Positions 35,224 to 43,761 of a DNA stretch of 64,000 nt are shown one piece after another. The position numbers and the translations under genes were made by a program. Position 1 is the stretch's first letter. Each line of letters opens with the position of its first letter. The notes beneath the pieces were generated by a model, which had not been told where the DNA came from, did no database searches, and worked only from the letters and a program-made list of their open reading frames with translations. Origin of the DNA: Thiomicrospira sp. XS5 (GTDB lineage Bacteria; Pseudomonadota; Gammaproteobacteria; Thiomicrospirales; Thiomicrospiraceae); contig NZ_LQBO01000001.1 of assembly GCF_001507555.1 (NCBI RefSeq), forward strand, positions 806,001-870,000, written 5' to 3'.

Positions 35224-35861
35224 GAAAGGGTGTCACTCAAAGCTTGAAGGCGTTTTTCGAGGGCGTCAACGGCCTGGGTTGTGTGTTGTACATCGCGTTT
35301 GAAGCGTTGAATTTGCGGCGCAGTCGGCAGGAGTTCGATTTCGAATTGCAAATACTCCCGCAGGGTGTCGCCGCCTTTGCGTTTGGCGCTTTCAACGCTT
35401 TTACGGCCTTCTCGAACGGTGCTGCCGATTTTGAACGCCACCAGGTCGCCGGTGATTTTCGAGAGTTGTTCTTCCCAGTCGATATTCAGCGACTGTACGC
35501 CTCGGATGAAATCGGCGGCCAGGGCTTCGTCACCGCTGGCCTCGTAGTTCGGTTGGCGACCAATCCAGTCGAGGCTGGTGAGTTGAATGTGCGTGTCCGG
35601 CGCACCCATCAGGTGATTTTGCACCGAGAAAACGCCTAGGTTATCGGCATCGATTTGGTAAATCAGGAAAAAGGTCTGGCCCAGGTCGGTGAAGGTGAGT
35701 TGAACGACCTTTTCGTCGCAAGGCGCCAGAGCTTGGCCTTGCATGTCATCGAGCTGAACCGCTTGATTCAATAGGGTTTCAAACAGCTTGGAAAGCGCGG
35801 TTTTGACCAGGCCTGGTGATTTTTCAGTGGCTGCTTCGTCGTGTCGGTTGTCCATTTCCAT
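35220..35861 (-). CDS. ubiJ: Ubiquinone biosynthesis accessory factor UbiJ
   Basis: An SCP2-domain lipid-binding scaffold of the Ubi metabolon. The 213-residue product has the SCP2 fold in the N-terminal two thirds (LTFTDLGQTFFLIYQ, HIQLTSLDWIG) and a C-terminal coiled coil (VQHTTQAVDALEKRLQALSD), as in E. coli UbiJ. It lies between ubiE (22 bp upstream) and ubiB (4-bp overlap). The minus-strand gene carries a CCAGGCCTGG site near its start (35808-35817). Confidence 0.9.
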   Translation of the reverse strand: MEMDNRHDEAATEKSPGLVKTALSKLFETLLNQAVQLDDMQGQALAPCDEKVVQLTFTDLGQTFFLIYQIDADNLGVFSVQNHLMGAPDTHIQLTSLDWIGRQPNYEASGDEALAADFIRGVQSLNIDWEEQLSKITGDLVAFKIGSTVREGRKSVESAKRKGGDTLREYLQFEIELLPTAPQIQRFKRDVQHTTQAVDALEKRLQALSDTLS

Positions 35862-35883
35862 GCATTTTCCTGTTCTGGCGCGT

Positions 35884-36645
35884 TCAGTATTTCCAGCCGC
35901 GGTGTAGGGCGACTATGCCGTTCGACATGTTCAGATATTCCACCTTGTCGAATCCGGCGTCCAGCATCATTTGTTTGAGGGTTTCCTGATCCGGGTGCAT
36001 GCGGATGGATTCGGCCAGGTATTGATAGCTGGCTTCGTCGTCGGCGATGAATTTGCCCATTTTCGGCAGGATGTTGAAGGAATAGAAATCATAGGCCTTC
36101 GCCAGCATCGGTTGGGTGACCTTGGAGAATTCCAACACCATCAATTGGCCGCCCGGTTTCAGCACGCGGCAGATTTCCGCCAGGGCTTTGTCCTTATTGG
36201 TGACATTGCGCAGGCCGAAGGAGATGGTGACCAGGTCGAAGGTGTTGTCCGGGTAGGTCAAGGCTTCGGCATTGGTGATGGTGTAATCGACATTGCCGAT
36301 AATGCCGTCGTTGGTCAGACGGTCACGGCCGACACGCACCATGCTTTCGTTGATGTCGGCCAGCACCACGCGGCCGGTTTTGCCGACACGCTTGGCAAAG
36401 GCTTTGGTCAGGTCGCCGGTGCCGCCGGCCAGGTCCAACACCGCTTGACCCGGGCGGATGCCGCTGAGCTCGATGGTGTGGCGTTTCCACAGGCGGTGGA
36501 TGCCGAGCGACATGACGTCGTTCATGATGTCGTAGTTACCGGCGACGGAATCGAACACGCCTTTGACTTTTTTGACCTTTTCGTCCAACGGCACTTCGGT
36601 GAAGCCGAAATCGATGGTTTTTTTCTCGGTGTGTGTGCTCATCAT
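35884..36645 (-). CDS. ubiE: Ubiquinone/menaquinone methyltransferase UbiE
   Basis: The C-methyltransferase of ubiquinone (and demethylmenaquinone) synthesis. The 253-residue product has SAM motif [16 protein letters not shown], the family signatures [18 protein letters not shown] and [15 protein letters not shown], and ends [12 protein letters not shown], as expected. Two consecutive ATG codons serve as start. Part of the hslU-DUF971-ubiE-ubiJ-ubiB transcript. Confidence 0.97.
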   Translation of the reverse strand: MMSTHTEKKTIDFGFTEVPLDEKVKKVKGVFDSVAGNYDIMNDVMSLGIHRLWKRHTIELSGIRPGQAVLDLAGGTGDLTKAFAKRVGKTGRVVLADINESMVRVGRDRLTNDGIIGNVDYTITNAEALTYPDNTFDLVTISFGLRNVTNKDKALAEICRVLKPGGQLMVLEFSKVTQPMLAKAYDFYSFNILPKMGKFIADDEASYQYLAESIRMHPDQETLKQMMLDAGFDKVEYLNMSNGIVALHRGWKY

Positions 36646-36692
36646 CCTATCCTAGTGCTGTCTTGATGGTGTTGGGTTCGTTGTCGGTTTTG

Positions 36693-37076
36693 TTACAGTA
36701 ATTGGTTTAAATCGGTCGGTGGCATGTCCGGGTGTTTGTGGCCGGCTTTTTGCAGACGTTGCAGGTAATCCTGCCAGTAGTCGTCGTAATGGCGCCCGAG
36801 TTCGTACAAGCGTCCCCAGGTGTAGATGCCGGTGTCATGACCGTCGTCGAAGTGCAGTTTAACACCATAGTTGCCCACGGGGGTAATGCCTTCGATGTTG
36901 ACGTTGCGCTTGCCGACCTGCAACACTTCCTGCCCGGGAGCATGGCCGGTGACTTCGGCCGATTGCGAATAGACCCGCAGGTATTCGCAGGGCAGATCGA
37001 ACACCTCGCCGGTGTCGAACGTCACCACCAGTTGCCGTGATTTCTGTTGCAGTTTGATGTCCGTTGGAATGGCCAT
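36693..37076 (-). CDS. DUF971 / GBBH-like N-terminal domain protein
   Basis: A 127-residue protein made only of the DUF971 fold (the N-terminal domain of gamma-butyrobetaine hydroxylase). It has DLPCEYLRVYSQSAEV, GHAPGQEVLQVGKRNV, and VKLHFDDGHDTGIYTWGRL. In many proteobacteria this gene lies between hslU and ubiE, as here; the function is not settled (links to Fe-S protein assembly have been proposed for the family). The open frame extends upstream to 37208, but MAIPTDIKL at 37076 with a GAGAAG box is the natural start. Confidence 0.88.
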   Translation of the reverse strand: MAIPTDIKLQQKSRQLVVTFDTGEVFDLPCEYLRVYSQSAEVTGHAPGQEVLQVGKRNVNIEGITPVGNYGVKLHFDDGHDTGIYTWGRLYELGRHYDDYWQDYLQRLQKAGHKHPDMPPTDLNQLL

Positions 37077-37116
37077 AGGCTTCTCTCGTCGTTTCGAGTT
37101 GTCAGATTGCTTAATC

Positions 37117-38436
37117 TTACAAAATGTATTGCGACAAGTCTTGGTCTTGCGACAGATCACCGAGACGTTCGTTGACGAAGGCTTGGTCGATGACGATTTT
37201 TTGCCCATCGTTGTCCGGTGCGCTGAAAGACACTTCTTCCAGCAGGTGTTCCATCACCGTGTGCAGACGACGCGCGCCGATGTTTTCGGTGCTTTCGTTG
37301 ACGTGGTAAGCGATTTCCGCCAGACGTTGGATGCCGTCATCGGTGAATTCGATATTAACCCCTTCGGTTTGCAATAGAGCGATGGCCTGGGTGGTCAGGG
37401 CAGCTTTTGGTTCGGTCAGAATGCGGATAAAATCCTCCACTTTCAGGGATTTCAGCTCGACGCGAATCGGCAAGCGGCCTTGCAGCTCCGGAATCAAATC
37501 CGACGGCTTCGATAAATGGAAGGCACCGGAGGCGATGAACAGAATGTGGTCGGTTTTAATCATGCCGTATTTGGTGGAAACGGTGGAACCTTCAATCAAC
37601 GGAAGCAGGTCACGCTGCACGCCTTCACGAGACACGTCGCCGCCGGAAGCTTCCTGACGTTTGGCGACCTTGTCGATTTCGTCGATAAACACGATGCCGT
37701 TCTGTTCGACGTTTTCGATGGCTTTGGCTTTCATGTCTTCCTGGTCAATCAGGCGCTGGGCTTCTTCTTCGGTCAGCAACTTCATCGCTTGTTTGATCGG
37801 CAGTTTGCGTTTTTGTTTTTTGCCTTGGTTCAGCCCCTGGAACATTTCCTGAAGCTGATTGGTCATTTCTTCCATGCCGGGTGCGCCCATGATTTCGACA
37901 TGCGCCGGCGCGGCGTTCAGGTCGATTTCAATTTCTTTGTCATCTAAGTCGCCCTCGCGCAGACGTTTTCGGAATTTCTGGCGCGTCTCGGACATATTGC
38001 CGTAGCTTTCATCTTCGTGACCGCGTGCCGGTGGCAGCAAAATATCGAGGATGCGTTCTTCGGCCAGGTCTTCGGCTTTGCGTTGCACGTCTTTCACCGC
38101 CTGTTCGCGGTGCAGCTTGATGGCATTTTCCGCCAGATCCTTGATGATGGAATCGACTTCGCGTCCCACGTAACCCACCTCGGTGTATTTGGTGGCTTCG
38201 ACTTTGATGAAGGGGGCATTCGCCAATTTGGCCAAGCGGCGGGCGATTTCGGTTTTGCCCACCCCGGTCGGTCCGATCATCAGAATGTTTTTCGGCGTGA
38301 CTTCCTGACGCAGTTCTTCGGGCAATTGTGCGCGGCGCCAGCGATTTCGCAGGGCGATGGCCACCGATTTTTTGGCTTCGGACTGGCCGACAATGTGGTG
38401 ATCGAGTGCGTGGACAATTTCCTTAGGTGTCATCAT
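37117..38436 (-). CDS. hslU: ATP-dependent protease ATPase subunit HslU
   Basis: The unfoldase ring of the HslVU (ClpYQ) protease. The 439-residue product starts [18 protein letters not shown], has Walker A GPTGVGKT at 55-62, a long I-domain insert (about 105-240), Walker B (GIVFIDEID) and the AAA+ C-domain. The terminal DLSQYIL inserts in HslV. The frame opens a little upstream (38469), but homologues start at MxMTPxEI. Unusually, hslV is not adjacent: it lies at 44773 on the other strand. Confidence 0.96.
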   Translation of the reverse strand: MMTPKEIVHALDHHIVGQSEAKKSVAIALRNRWRRAQLPEELRQEVTPKNILMIGPTGVGKTEIARRLAKLANAPFIKVEATKYTEVGYVGREVDSIIKDLAENAIKLHREQAVKDVQRKAEDLAEERILDILLPPARGHEDESYGNMSETRQKFRKRLREGDLDDKEIEIDLNAAPAHVEIMGAPGMEEMTNQLQEMFQGLNQGKKQKRKLPIKQAMKLLTEEEAQRLIDQEDMKAKAIENVEQNGIVFIDEIDKVAKRQEASGGDVSREGVQRDLLPLIEGSTVSTKYGMIKTDHILFIASGAFHLSKPSDLIPELQGRLPIRVELKSLKVEDFIRILTEPKAALTTQAIALLQTEGVNIEFTDDGIQRLAEIAYHVNESTENIGARRLHTVMEHLLEEVSFSAPDNDGQKIVIDQAFVNERLGDLSQDQDLSQYIL

Positions 38437-38571
38437 CTTTAGCGGGTTTCCTTCGGTTCTGTTTTGCATTCGGAAGCGATTCCGAATTGCTGATGTTCAT
38501 GGAATTCGTTTATTATAAAGGAATTGATGGACCGATTGATAAACGAATGAGGCCGGACACGACCAAACACC

Positions 38572-39423
38572 ATGACTAATTCCTTACGATTTTCCAAAAT
38601 GCACGGTTTGGGCAATGACTTTATGGTCATTGATGCGACACGTGACACAATCGAGCTGACGACCGACGAAATCCGTTTTTGGGCCAACCGGCATTTCGGC
38701 GTGGGGTTTGACCAGTTGTTGATGGTGGAACCGGCCACGACGCCGGGGGTGGATTTCCGTTACCGTATTTTCAATGCCGACGGTTCGGAGGTGCAGCAGT
38801 GCGGTAATGGCGCGCGTTGTTTCGCGCGTTTTGTGTACGACAAAGGGTTGACGGACAAAACCGAAATTCAAGTGGAAACCGCATCCGGTCTAATTGTGTT
38901 GTACATCACCGACGACGGTGGGGTGCGGGTCAATATGGGCGCGCCGAGCTTCTTGCCGGAAACCTTGCCGTTCGACATTCCGGTGGAATCGGAACAATAT
39001 GAATTGGAAGTGGACGGTGAACGGTTTGAGATCGGCGCGGTGTCGATGGGCAACCCGCATGCCGTCTTGCGCGTCACCGATGTGGTGTCCGCGCCGGTGG
39101 CGATGTTGGGCGAGAAAATCGAATCGCATCCCTTGTTTCCAGAGCGCGTGAATGTCGGTTTTGCCGAGCGGGTGGACGATGCACACATCAAGCTGCGGGT
39201 CTACGAACGCGGCGCGGCGGAGACGCTGGCCTGCGGCACTGGCGCTTGTGCGGCCATGGTGGTGTTGCGCCGCCTGGAGGAAGTCGGCGATGCGGTGACG
39301 ATTTCATTACCGGGTGGCGACTTGCTGGTGGAATGGGATGGCAACCCGGAGAGCCCGGTGTGGATGACTGGACCGGCGGTGTTTGTGTTTGAAGGTGAAA
39401 TCGAAAGAGGGGTAATAACCTAG
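38572..39423 (+). CDS. dapF: Diaminopimelate epimerase
   Basis: Converts LL- to meso-diaminopimelate for lysine and peptidoglycan. The 283-residue product has both catalytic cysteines: C77 in QQCGNGARCFARF and C221 in LACGTGACAAMV. The N-terminus FSKMHGLGNDFMVID is diagnostic. It is divergent from hslU (135-bp gap) and overlaps the next gene by three bases (TAGTG region). Confidence 0.97.
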   Translation: MTNSLRFSKMHGLGNDFMVIDATRDTIELTTDEIRFWANRHFGVGFDQLLMVEPATTPGVDFRYRIFNADGSEVQQCGNGARCFARFVYDKGLTDKTEIQVETASGLIVLYITDDGGVRVNMGAPSFLPETLPFDIPVESEQYELEVDGERFEIGAVSMGNPHAVLRVTDVVSAPVAMLGEKIESHPLFPERVNVGFAERVDDAHIKLRVYERGAAETLACGTGACAAMVVLRRLEEVGDAVTISLPGGDLLVEWDGNPESPVWMTGPAVFVFEGEIERGVIT

Positions 39424-40094
39424 TGTCGAGTCTGTTAAACGACATTCATGCGGAAGATGTCGCAAATTATCTGAACCGTAACCGAGAGTTCTTTCATGTT
39501 TTTCCCAATTTGCTGAATGAGTTGAGCATTCCGCACCCCAAGAGCGGACAGGAAGTGTCGCTGTTGGAACGCCAGGTATTTCAGTTGCGGGAACAGCGCG
39601 ATTCACTACAGGTGGAGGTGGATACCCTCAAGGACATCGCCGGTGAAAACGGCGTGTTGCTGCATAAGGTGTACGATTTTTCCTATGCGCTGATGGCGAC
39701 GGAAACCGAGCAGGCGGCGGTGGACGAAGTGTATCGTGTCATGCATGAATTGTTCGAGGTGGAAGAAGTCACGATGATTTCCTGGGATGTGCCCAAGCAA
39801 ATCGTCAACGGTTTGCATCAACTCGGGTTCTCCCAGGCCTGGTCGAATTCGTTGAAAGAGACTTTGCAGCCCAATAAGCCGGTGTGCGGATTATTGGAAG
39901 ATACCTGGCAACGCGGTTTGTTTCATACCGACCAGCCGATGCAGTCGGTGTGTGTCATTCCGCTGGGGCGGGATCGTGTTTGGGGGGCGCTGGCACTGGG
40001 GGCCACCACCGATCGTTTCAGCCCCGAATTAGGCACCTATTTTCTGAAAGTGATGGGGCAGATGGTGACGGCGCGTTTGCAACGGTTGTTTTAA
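39423..40094 (+). CDS. DUF484 family protein (YigA-like)
   Basis: A 223-residue protein with an N-terminal helical part (ADVANYLNRNREFFHVFPNLL) followed by a GAF-like domain that ends in LGTYFLKVMGQMVTARLQRL. DUF484 proteins normally sit between dapF and xerC; their function is not established. The start is a GTG overlapping the dapF stop. Here xerC is not next: about 3.7 kb with two GGDEF genes intervene. Confidence 0.88.
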   Translation: MSSLLNDIHAEDVANYLNRNREFFHVFPNLLNELSIPHPKSGQEVSLLERQVFQLREQRDSLQVEVDTLKDIAGENGVLLHKVYDFSYALMATETEQAAVDEVYRVMHELFEVEEVTMISWDVPKQIVNGLHQLGFSQAWSNSLKETLQPNKPVCGLLEDTWQRGLFHTDQPMQSVCVIPLGRDRVWGALALGATTDRFSPELGTYFLKVMGQMVTARLQRLF

Positions 40095-40124
40095 TACGCT
40101 TTTGAACCACTTCGCTTTCTTTTC

Positions 40125-40150
40125 AAAACGCCCAGGCCTGGGCGTTTTTT
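40125..40150 (+). terminator. Palindromic terminator after DUF484
   Basis: A perfect 24-bp palindrome, arms AAAACGC/GCGTTTT around CCAGGCCTGG (40132-40141), then further T. It is strong and centred on the repeated core. Confidence 0.85.
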
Positions 40151-40166
40151 TGTTTCAACCTGTTGT

Positions 40167-40646
40167 TTAAAGACGCCCGAGTTCGGCCTTGAGATCGGAC
40201 AGGGTGTTTTGTTCCATTTCGATGCTGGCTTCCCAGATGGCTGGGCTTTGGCTGTGAGAGGCGAGTTCTTGAATGTTGCTGAGGCGTTTTTCGGTGTTGG
40301 CGATGAGTTTGTTGAGGACAATGCGTTCGATTTCGTGCAGTTGTGGGGAAGTTTTATGGCTCCCTTCCGGTTCAGCGACATTTTGCGGCGGGTATTTTTC
40401 GCCTTTTCCGGTGGCGAGCCATTCCACCGTCACGCCGGATTGATTGGCGATGGCAATCAAACGTTCCAGGTTGGGAGTGGATTCGCCATTGAGGTATTTA
40501 CGCAACGCCGTTTCCGATAATTGGCAACTGCGTGCAAATGAACGCACACTCTGGAAGGCAATCAACTCTTTCAAACGCAAAGCAAAATCCCTGGCTATGT
40601 TTTTCAGGCCTGAATAATGGCCTATGGTCTGCACGTGGCCATCCAT
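40167..40646 (-). CDS. XRE-family transcriptional regulator
   Basis: A 159-residue protein with a Cro/CI-type HTH at about 30-70 (SFARSCQLSETALRKYLNG, then STPNLERLIAIANQSGVTV). The rest has WLATGKGEKYP and a helical C-terminal tail, without a peptidase domain. This resembles small prophage-type or orphan repressors; its target is unknown. The gap upstream (40647-40924) contains CGTTTTTTT twice, 21 bp apart (40713 and 40734), a possible operator on one helix face. Its 3' end faces the DUF484 terminator. Confidence 0.8.
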   Translation of the reverse strand: MDGHVQTIGHYSGLKNIARDFALRLKELIAFQSVRSFARSCQLSETALRKYLNGESTPNLERLIAIANQSGVTVEWLATGKGEKYPPQNVAEPEGSHKTSPQLHEIERIVLNKLIANTEKRLSNIQELASHSQSPAIWEASIEMEQNTLSDLKAELGRL

Positions 40647-40823
40647 TAGTCGCGTAACCTATCGAGTCGAAAAGAGTTTTTCGGCGTCGTGTCCAATTTT
40701 AAAGAACAAATGCGTTTTTTTGAGTTGCATATCCGTTTTTTTGCGCGTAATATACACTTTGGAATAAGAATAATTACGAACAAGGCTTTAAAATAACACA
40801 ACACCGTATAGGAATTTTACCAT

Positions 40824-40846
40824 GAAGCTTTATTAAATAAAGCTTC
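40824..40846. repeat. Hairpin GAAGCTTTA-N5-TAAAGCTTC
   Basis: Two perfect 9-bp arms around TTAAA, about 80 bp before the diguanylate cyclase start and probably in its mRNA leader. No T run follows, so a plain terminator is unlikely. The 278-bp gap also holds the XRE operator candidates. Confidence 0.45.
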
Positions 40847-40924
40847 TTAACCCTAATGAACGTAGGTTTTTGTTTTTGAACCAGTTTTCTGGAGGTGTGT
40901 GCGTGTCTCAAAAAAGGGCAAGCT

Positions 40925-41773
40925 ATGATTCACCATATCAGCCGGTTGCGCTATGATAATCTGGCCGGGCAAGTGGAAGCGGCGCGCAATGTGGTGGCGT
41001 CGCATGTCAATTGGTTGGCGTCACGCTCGGTCTGTTTAAACCCCGATGAATTGCGAACCTATTCGACTCATGTACCGTTTGACGAATGGTACGATTCGTT
41101 GGCGCAGTTGGGCCTGTCACGAACCGAAGAATACCGCAAGTTAGGTGAGTTGCGGGACCGTATGATGCGGCACCACGCCGAGCTGGAAAGTGCGGTTCAG
41201 GATGGGCAGTGGCACCAACGTTTCTTTTTGCTTCACCAGCACTTTTTCGACCTGCTCACCGAGTTCTGTCAGAACTTTCATATGGTGTTCAATATGTACG
41301 ATTACCTGACGCATTTGCCGAACCGAAAACTGTTCGACCTGATGGTGGAAAAAGAAAAGATGAAAGGTGTCCTGGTGCTGGCGGACGTGGATCATTTCAA
41401 ACGCATCAACGACCAGCATGGTCACGACATGGGTGATCAGGTTTTGGAACAGATCAGTCGTTTTTTCTTGAACGAATTGAAGTCGGGTGAAGTCATTGCG
41501 CGTTATGGTGGCGAGGAGTTTATTTTTTATTTCCCGGCCATGGCGCCGGATTGCGCGCAGGATAAAATCGAACGCATTCGGGAAGGGGTTCAAACGTTGG
41601 ATTTAGGGGATTGTCGCCAGACCTGTTCATTCGGCATCAGCCAAGTCGATGGCGAGTGTGTGCCCTATAAACAAGCTTTGTGTCGCGCCGACAATGCTTT
41701 GTATCATGCCAAAAACACCGGCCGCAATCGCACAGTCGTGTATGAGGTCGAATGGGGGAATAACCCCGTTTAA
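40925..41773 (+). CDS. Diguanylate cyclase, DgcZ-like with degenerate CZB domain
   Basis: A 282-residue protein that should make cyclic di-GMP. Its GGDEF domain (about 130-275) has the active GGEEF motif at 195-199 after ARY, but the RxxD inhibitory site is KSGE, so product inhibition is likely lost. The N-terminal 125 residues align by eye with the zinc-binding CZB domain of E. coli DgcZ: SHVNWL, the F-W motif as VPFDEWYDSL, and RMMRHHAEL. The CZB cysteine is replaced (V, with H one place earlier). ATG 40925 has AAGGG 6 nt upstream. It is paralogous to the gene at 42879. Confidence 0.9.
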   Translation: MIHHISRLRYDNLAGQVEAARNVVASHVNWLASRSVCLNPDELRTYSTHVPFDEWYDSLAQLGLSRTEEYRKLGELRDRMMRHHAELESAVQDGQWHQRFFLLHQHFFDLLTEFCQNFHMVFNMYDYLTHLPNRKLFDLMVEKEKMKGVLVLADVDHFKRINDQHGHDMGDQVLEQISRFFLNELKSGEVIARYGGEEFIFYFPAMAPDCAQDKIERIREGVQTLDLGDCRQTCSFGISQVDGECVPYKQALCRADNALYHAKNTGRNRTVVYEVEWGNNPV

Positions 41774-41790
41774 ATCTTACCTTGCCCAGT

Positions 41791-42414
41791 TTAAGCCAGG
41801 CCTGGCAATAATTCTTTAAGGCCGTTCGCCAGCATTTGGAACGCAATCGCCGTTAACACCATCCCCATGATTTTCGACACGATGTTCATTCCCGTCACGC
41901 CCAACTTTCGGCTGATGGGGCCGGCAAAGTAAAGCACCAGCCAGAACAGTAAGCCGATGCCCACGGCGACCAGCGAAATAATGAAACGGTCTTCGAAGGT
42001 CGGGAATTTTTGCGTCGCCAGAATCAGGGTGGTAATGGCCCCGGGACCGGCGATAATCGGAATGGCCATTGGCACCACGGCAATAGAGTCTTTTGTTTGC
42101 GCTTCCTCATGTTCTTCCGGCGAGTGGGTCATGGCGTCGGTTTTGCTGCGCAGCATCGACAGCCCCAGCAGGGCGATGATGACACCGCCCGCCACTTCCA
42201 GCCCCGGTGGTGTGACGCCGAAGGCTTTTAACAGTAAACTGCCGACCCAGGTGACAACCAGCATAATGACGGTGATGGCAATCGCGGTTTGCCGTGCTAT
42301 AGCTTGTTTTTCAGCTTCGGTGCGGTTGGCGGTCAGTCCGGCGAAAATCGCCAGGTTGCCGGCCGGGTTCGTCACGGTGAGCATGGTGATGGCAAAGGTG
42401 ATTAAGTGTTCCAT
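41791..42414 (-). CDS. MarC-family integral membrane protein
   Basis: A 207-residue inner-membrane protein with six hydrophobic helices and MarC-family marks: LTVTNPAGNLAIFAGLT in helix 1, PLAIPIIAGPGAI-type VPMAIPIIAGPGAITT in the middle, and a C-terminal LTAIAFQMLANGLKEL. The family has been called multiple antibiotic resistance or amino-acid exporter (NAAT), but the substrates are poorly defined. It is convergent with the diguanylate cyclase gene; the CCAGGCCTGG at 41796-41805 overlaps its last codons. Confidence 0.9.
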   Translation of the reverse strand: MEHLITFAITMLTVTNPAGNLAIFAGLTANRTEAEKQAIARQTAIAITVIMLVVTWVGSLLLKAFGVTPPGLEVAGGVIIALLGLSMLRSKTDAMTHSPEEHEEAQTKDSIAVVPMAIPIIAGPGAITTLILATQKFPTFEDRFIISLVAVGIGLLFWLVLYFAGPISRKLGVTGMNIVSKIMGMVLTAIAFQMLANGLKELLPGLA

Positions 42415-42463
42415 TAACGCCGTTCCTTAGGTGAATGGTTTTCTGTATTGTACTGAATTTTCA

Positions 42464-42727
42464 TTACGGTTTCGAAATGTTATTGGCTCGTGAGTCAACT
42501 GAATACGAACGGCATTGGTGTGTTTTTTGAATCAGTTCCTCAACGGGGACTTCAAGAGCTTCCGCCAGTTGGAATAACGTGGTAATGGTCGGTTGTCTTA
42601 AGCCGCGCTCCAGAAGTGAAATATAGGTTCGGTCCAGATTGGCATCCAAAGCCAACTTTTGCTGAGAGACGTTCTTTTCCATGCGAATTTGCTTGAGCGT
42701 GTGGGCAAAAGCGTCGATTAAGGTCAT
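42464..42727 (-). CDS. Small XRE regulator resembling R-M controller (C) proteins
   Basis: An 87-residue single-domain regulator. The HTH spans about 18-62 (NVSQQKLALDANLDRTYISL, then LERGLRQPTITTLFQLAEAL), very like controller proteins of type II restriction-modification systems. No restriction or methylase gene is near, so it is an orphan. The promoter side contains GACTATAGTC (42792-42801), close to C-box operators, which supports autoregulation and possibly control of the divergent diguanylate cyclase gene at 42879. Confidence 0.8.
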   Translation of the reverse strand: MTLIDAFAHTLKQIRMEKNVSQQKLALDANLDRTYISLLERGLRQPTITTLFQLAEALEVPVEELIQKTHQCRSYSVDSRANNISKP

Positions 42728-42780
42728 GTGGTGAAGTCTCGTTTGTGGGTCATAAAGAACTAGTATGGAAAAATGATGAC

Positions 42781-42807
42781 AATAGTCGACAGACTATAGT
42801 CACTATT
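42781..42807. promoter_or_regulatory. C-box-like operator between the XRE gene and a diguanylate cyclase
   Basis: Overlapping inverted repeats: ATAGTC-GACA-GACTAT at 42782-42797 and GACTATAGTC at 42792-42801, within an outer AATAGT/ACTATT pair. It lies in the 151-bp divergent region and is the natural binding site of the small XRE protein. Confidence 0.55.
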
Positions 42808-42878
42808 GGCGAAAATGTGGTTTAATAGGGTTGGTTCGCAAAAAGACTTAATCATTAATAAAAATAAAGAGTGTGGTA

Positions 42879-43691
42879 ATGATTTATCGGATTGGGCAAT
42901 TGCTATATGAAGATTTACAAAAACAGGCAGATCTTATACAACAAGTCATGACGTCTCATGTAGGTTGTTTAAGTGAGAGTATCGCCTCGACGAGGCGTTT
43001 AAAAGCATGTTTCCTAAATCGGGATTATGAATGCTGGGCGGATGATTTACGGCAACATGGTTTTTCCGATGATCAGGAATTCATGCGTTTAGAGAGTTTG
43101 CGTGACTTACTTGCAAACGAAACGTTTGTTGTCCATCCGTGTACGGTTCCCCATGAACGATTTCTGACGCTGCATCAAGAGTTTTACGACATTTTGCAGC
43201 GCTTCCATTCGAATATCCATCTGGTACTTAATTTAAGTGATTATTTAACCCAGTTGCCGAATCGTAAACTTTTTGAAATGATGATGGATAAACGTCGTTT
43301 AAACGGCGTTCTGGCGATGGCGGATATTGATCGGTTTAAACGCATTAATGATGGATTCGGTCACCCGGCAGGGGATGATGTCCTGTCTTTTTTAGGCCAA
43401 ACTTTTCGAAAAGCGGTGCGAAAAGGGGATGTGGTGGCTCGGTATGGCGGGGAAGAATTTCTATTTTATTTGCCGGATATAACCTTGGACGATGCGGAAA
43501 TTGTTTTTGAAAAACTGCGTCAGGAGGTAGCGGTTTCATCGCCCTTAACGGCGTTTCCGATTACCTGCTCTTTCGGTTTGGCTGAGGTGCAAAACAACTC
43601 TTTTGAGCAAACGATTGCTGGCGTGGATAAAGCTTTGTATGTGGCTAAAAAAGGAGGGCGAAACCGAGTGGCGGTACTTTCATCCCTATGA
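42879..43691 (+). CDS. Diguanylate cyclase, second DgcZ-like paralogue
   Basis: A 270-residue paralogue of the cyclase at 40925, with the same N-terminal all-helical sensor domain and the same join SDYLTQLPNRKLFEMM into GGDEF. The active motif GGEEF is at 190-194. Here the RxxD inhibitory site is intact (RKGD, 181-184), so product control should work. The sensor part has cysteines (GCLSES, KACFLN, YECW) but lacks the HxxxH-like pair of CZB domains, so the zinc site seems altered. ATG 42879 is in frame with a GTG at 42873. It is divergent from the small XRE gene. Confidence 0.9.
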   Translation: MIYRIGQLLYEDLQKQADLIQQVMTSHVGCLSESIASTRRLKACFLNRDYECWADDLRQHGFSDDQEFMRLESLRDLLANETFVVHPCTVPHERFLTLHQEFYDILQRFHSNIHLVLNLSDYLTQLPNRKLFEMMMDKRRLNGVLAMADIDRFKRINDGFGHPAGDDVLSFLGQTFRKAVRKGDVVARYGGEEFLFYLPDITLDDAEIVFEKLRQEVAVSSPLTAFPITCSFGLAEVQNNSFEQTIAGVDKALYVAKKGGRNRVAVLSSL

Positions 43692-43761
43692 ATATTTGTT
43701 GATGAGTTGAGTGTGGAAAGCGTTAGAATAAAGGCAATTTATTCTAAAAGAGCCAAAAATT

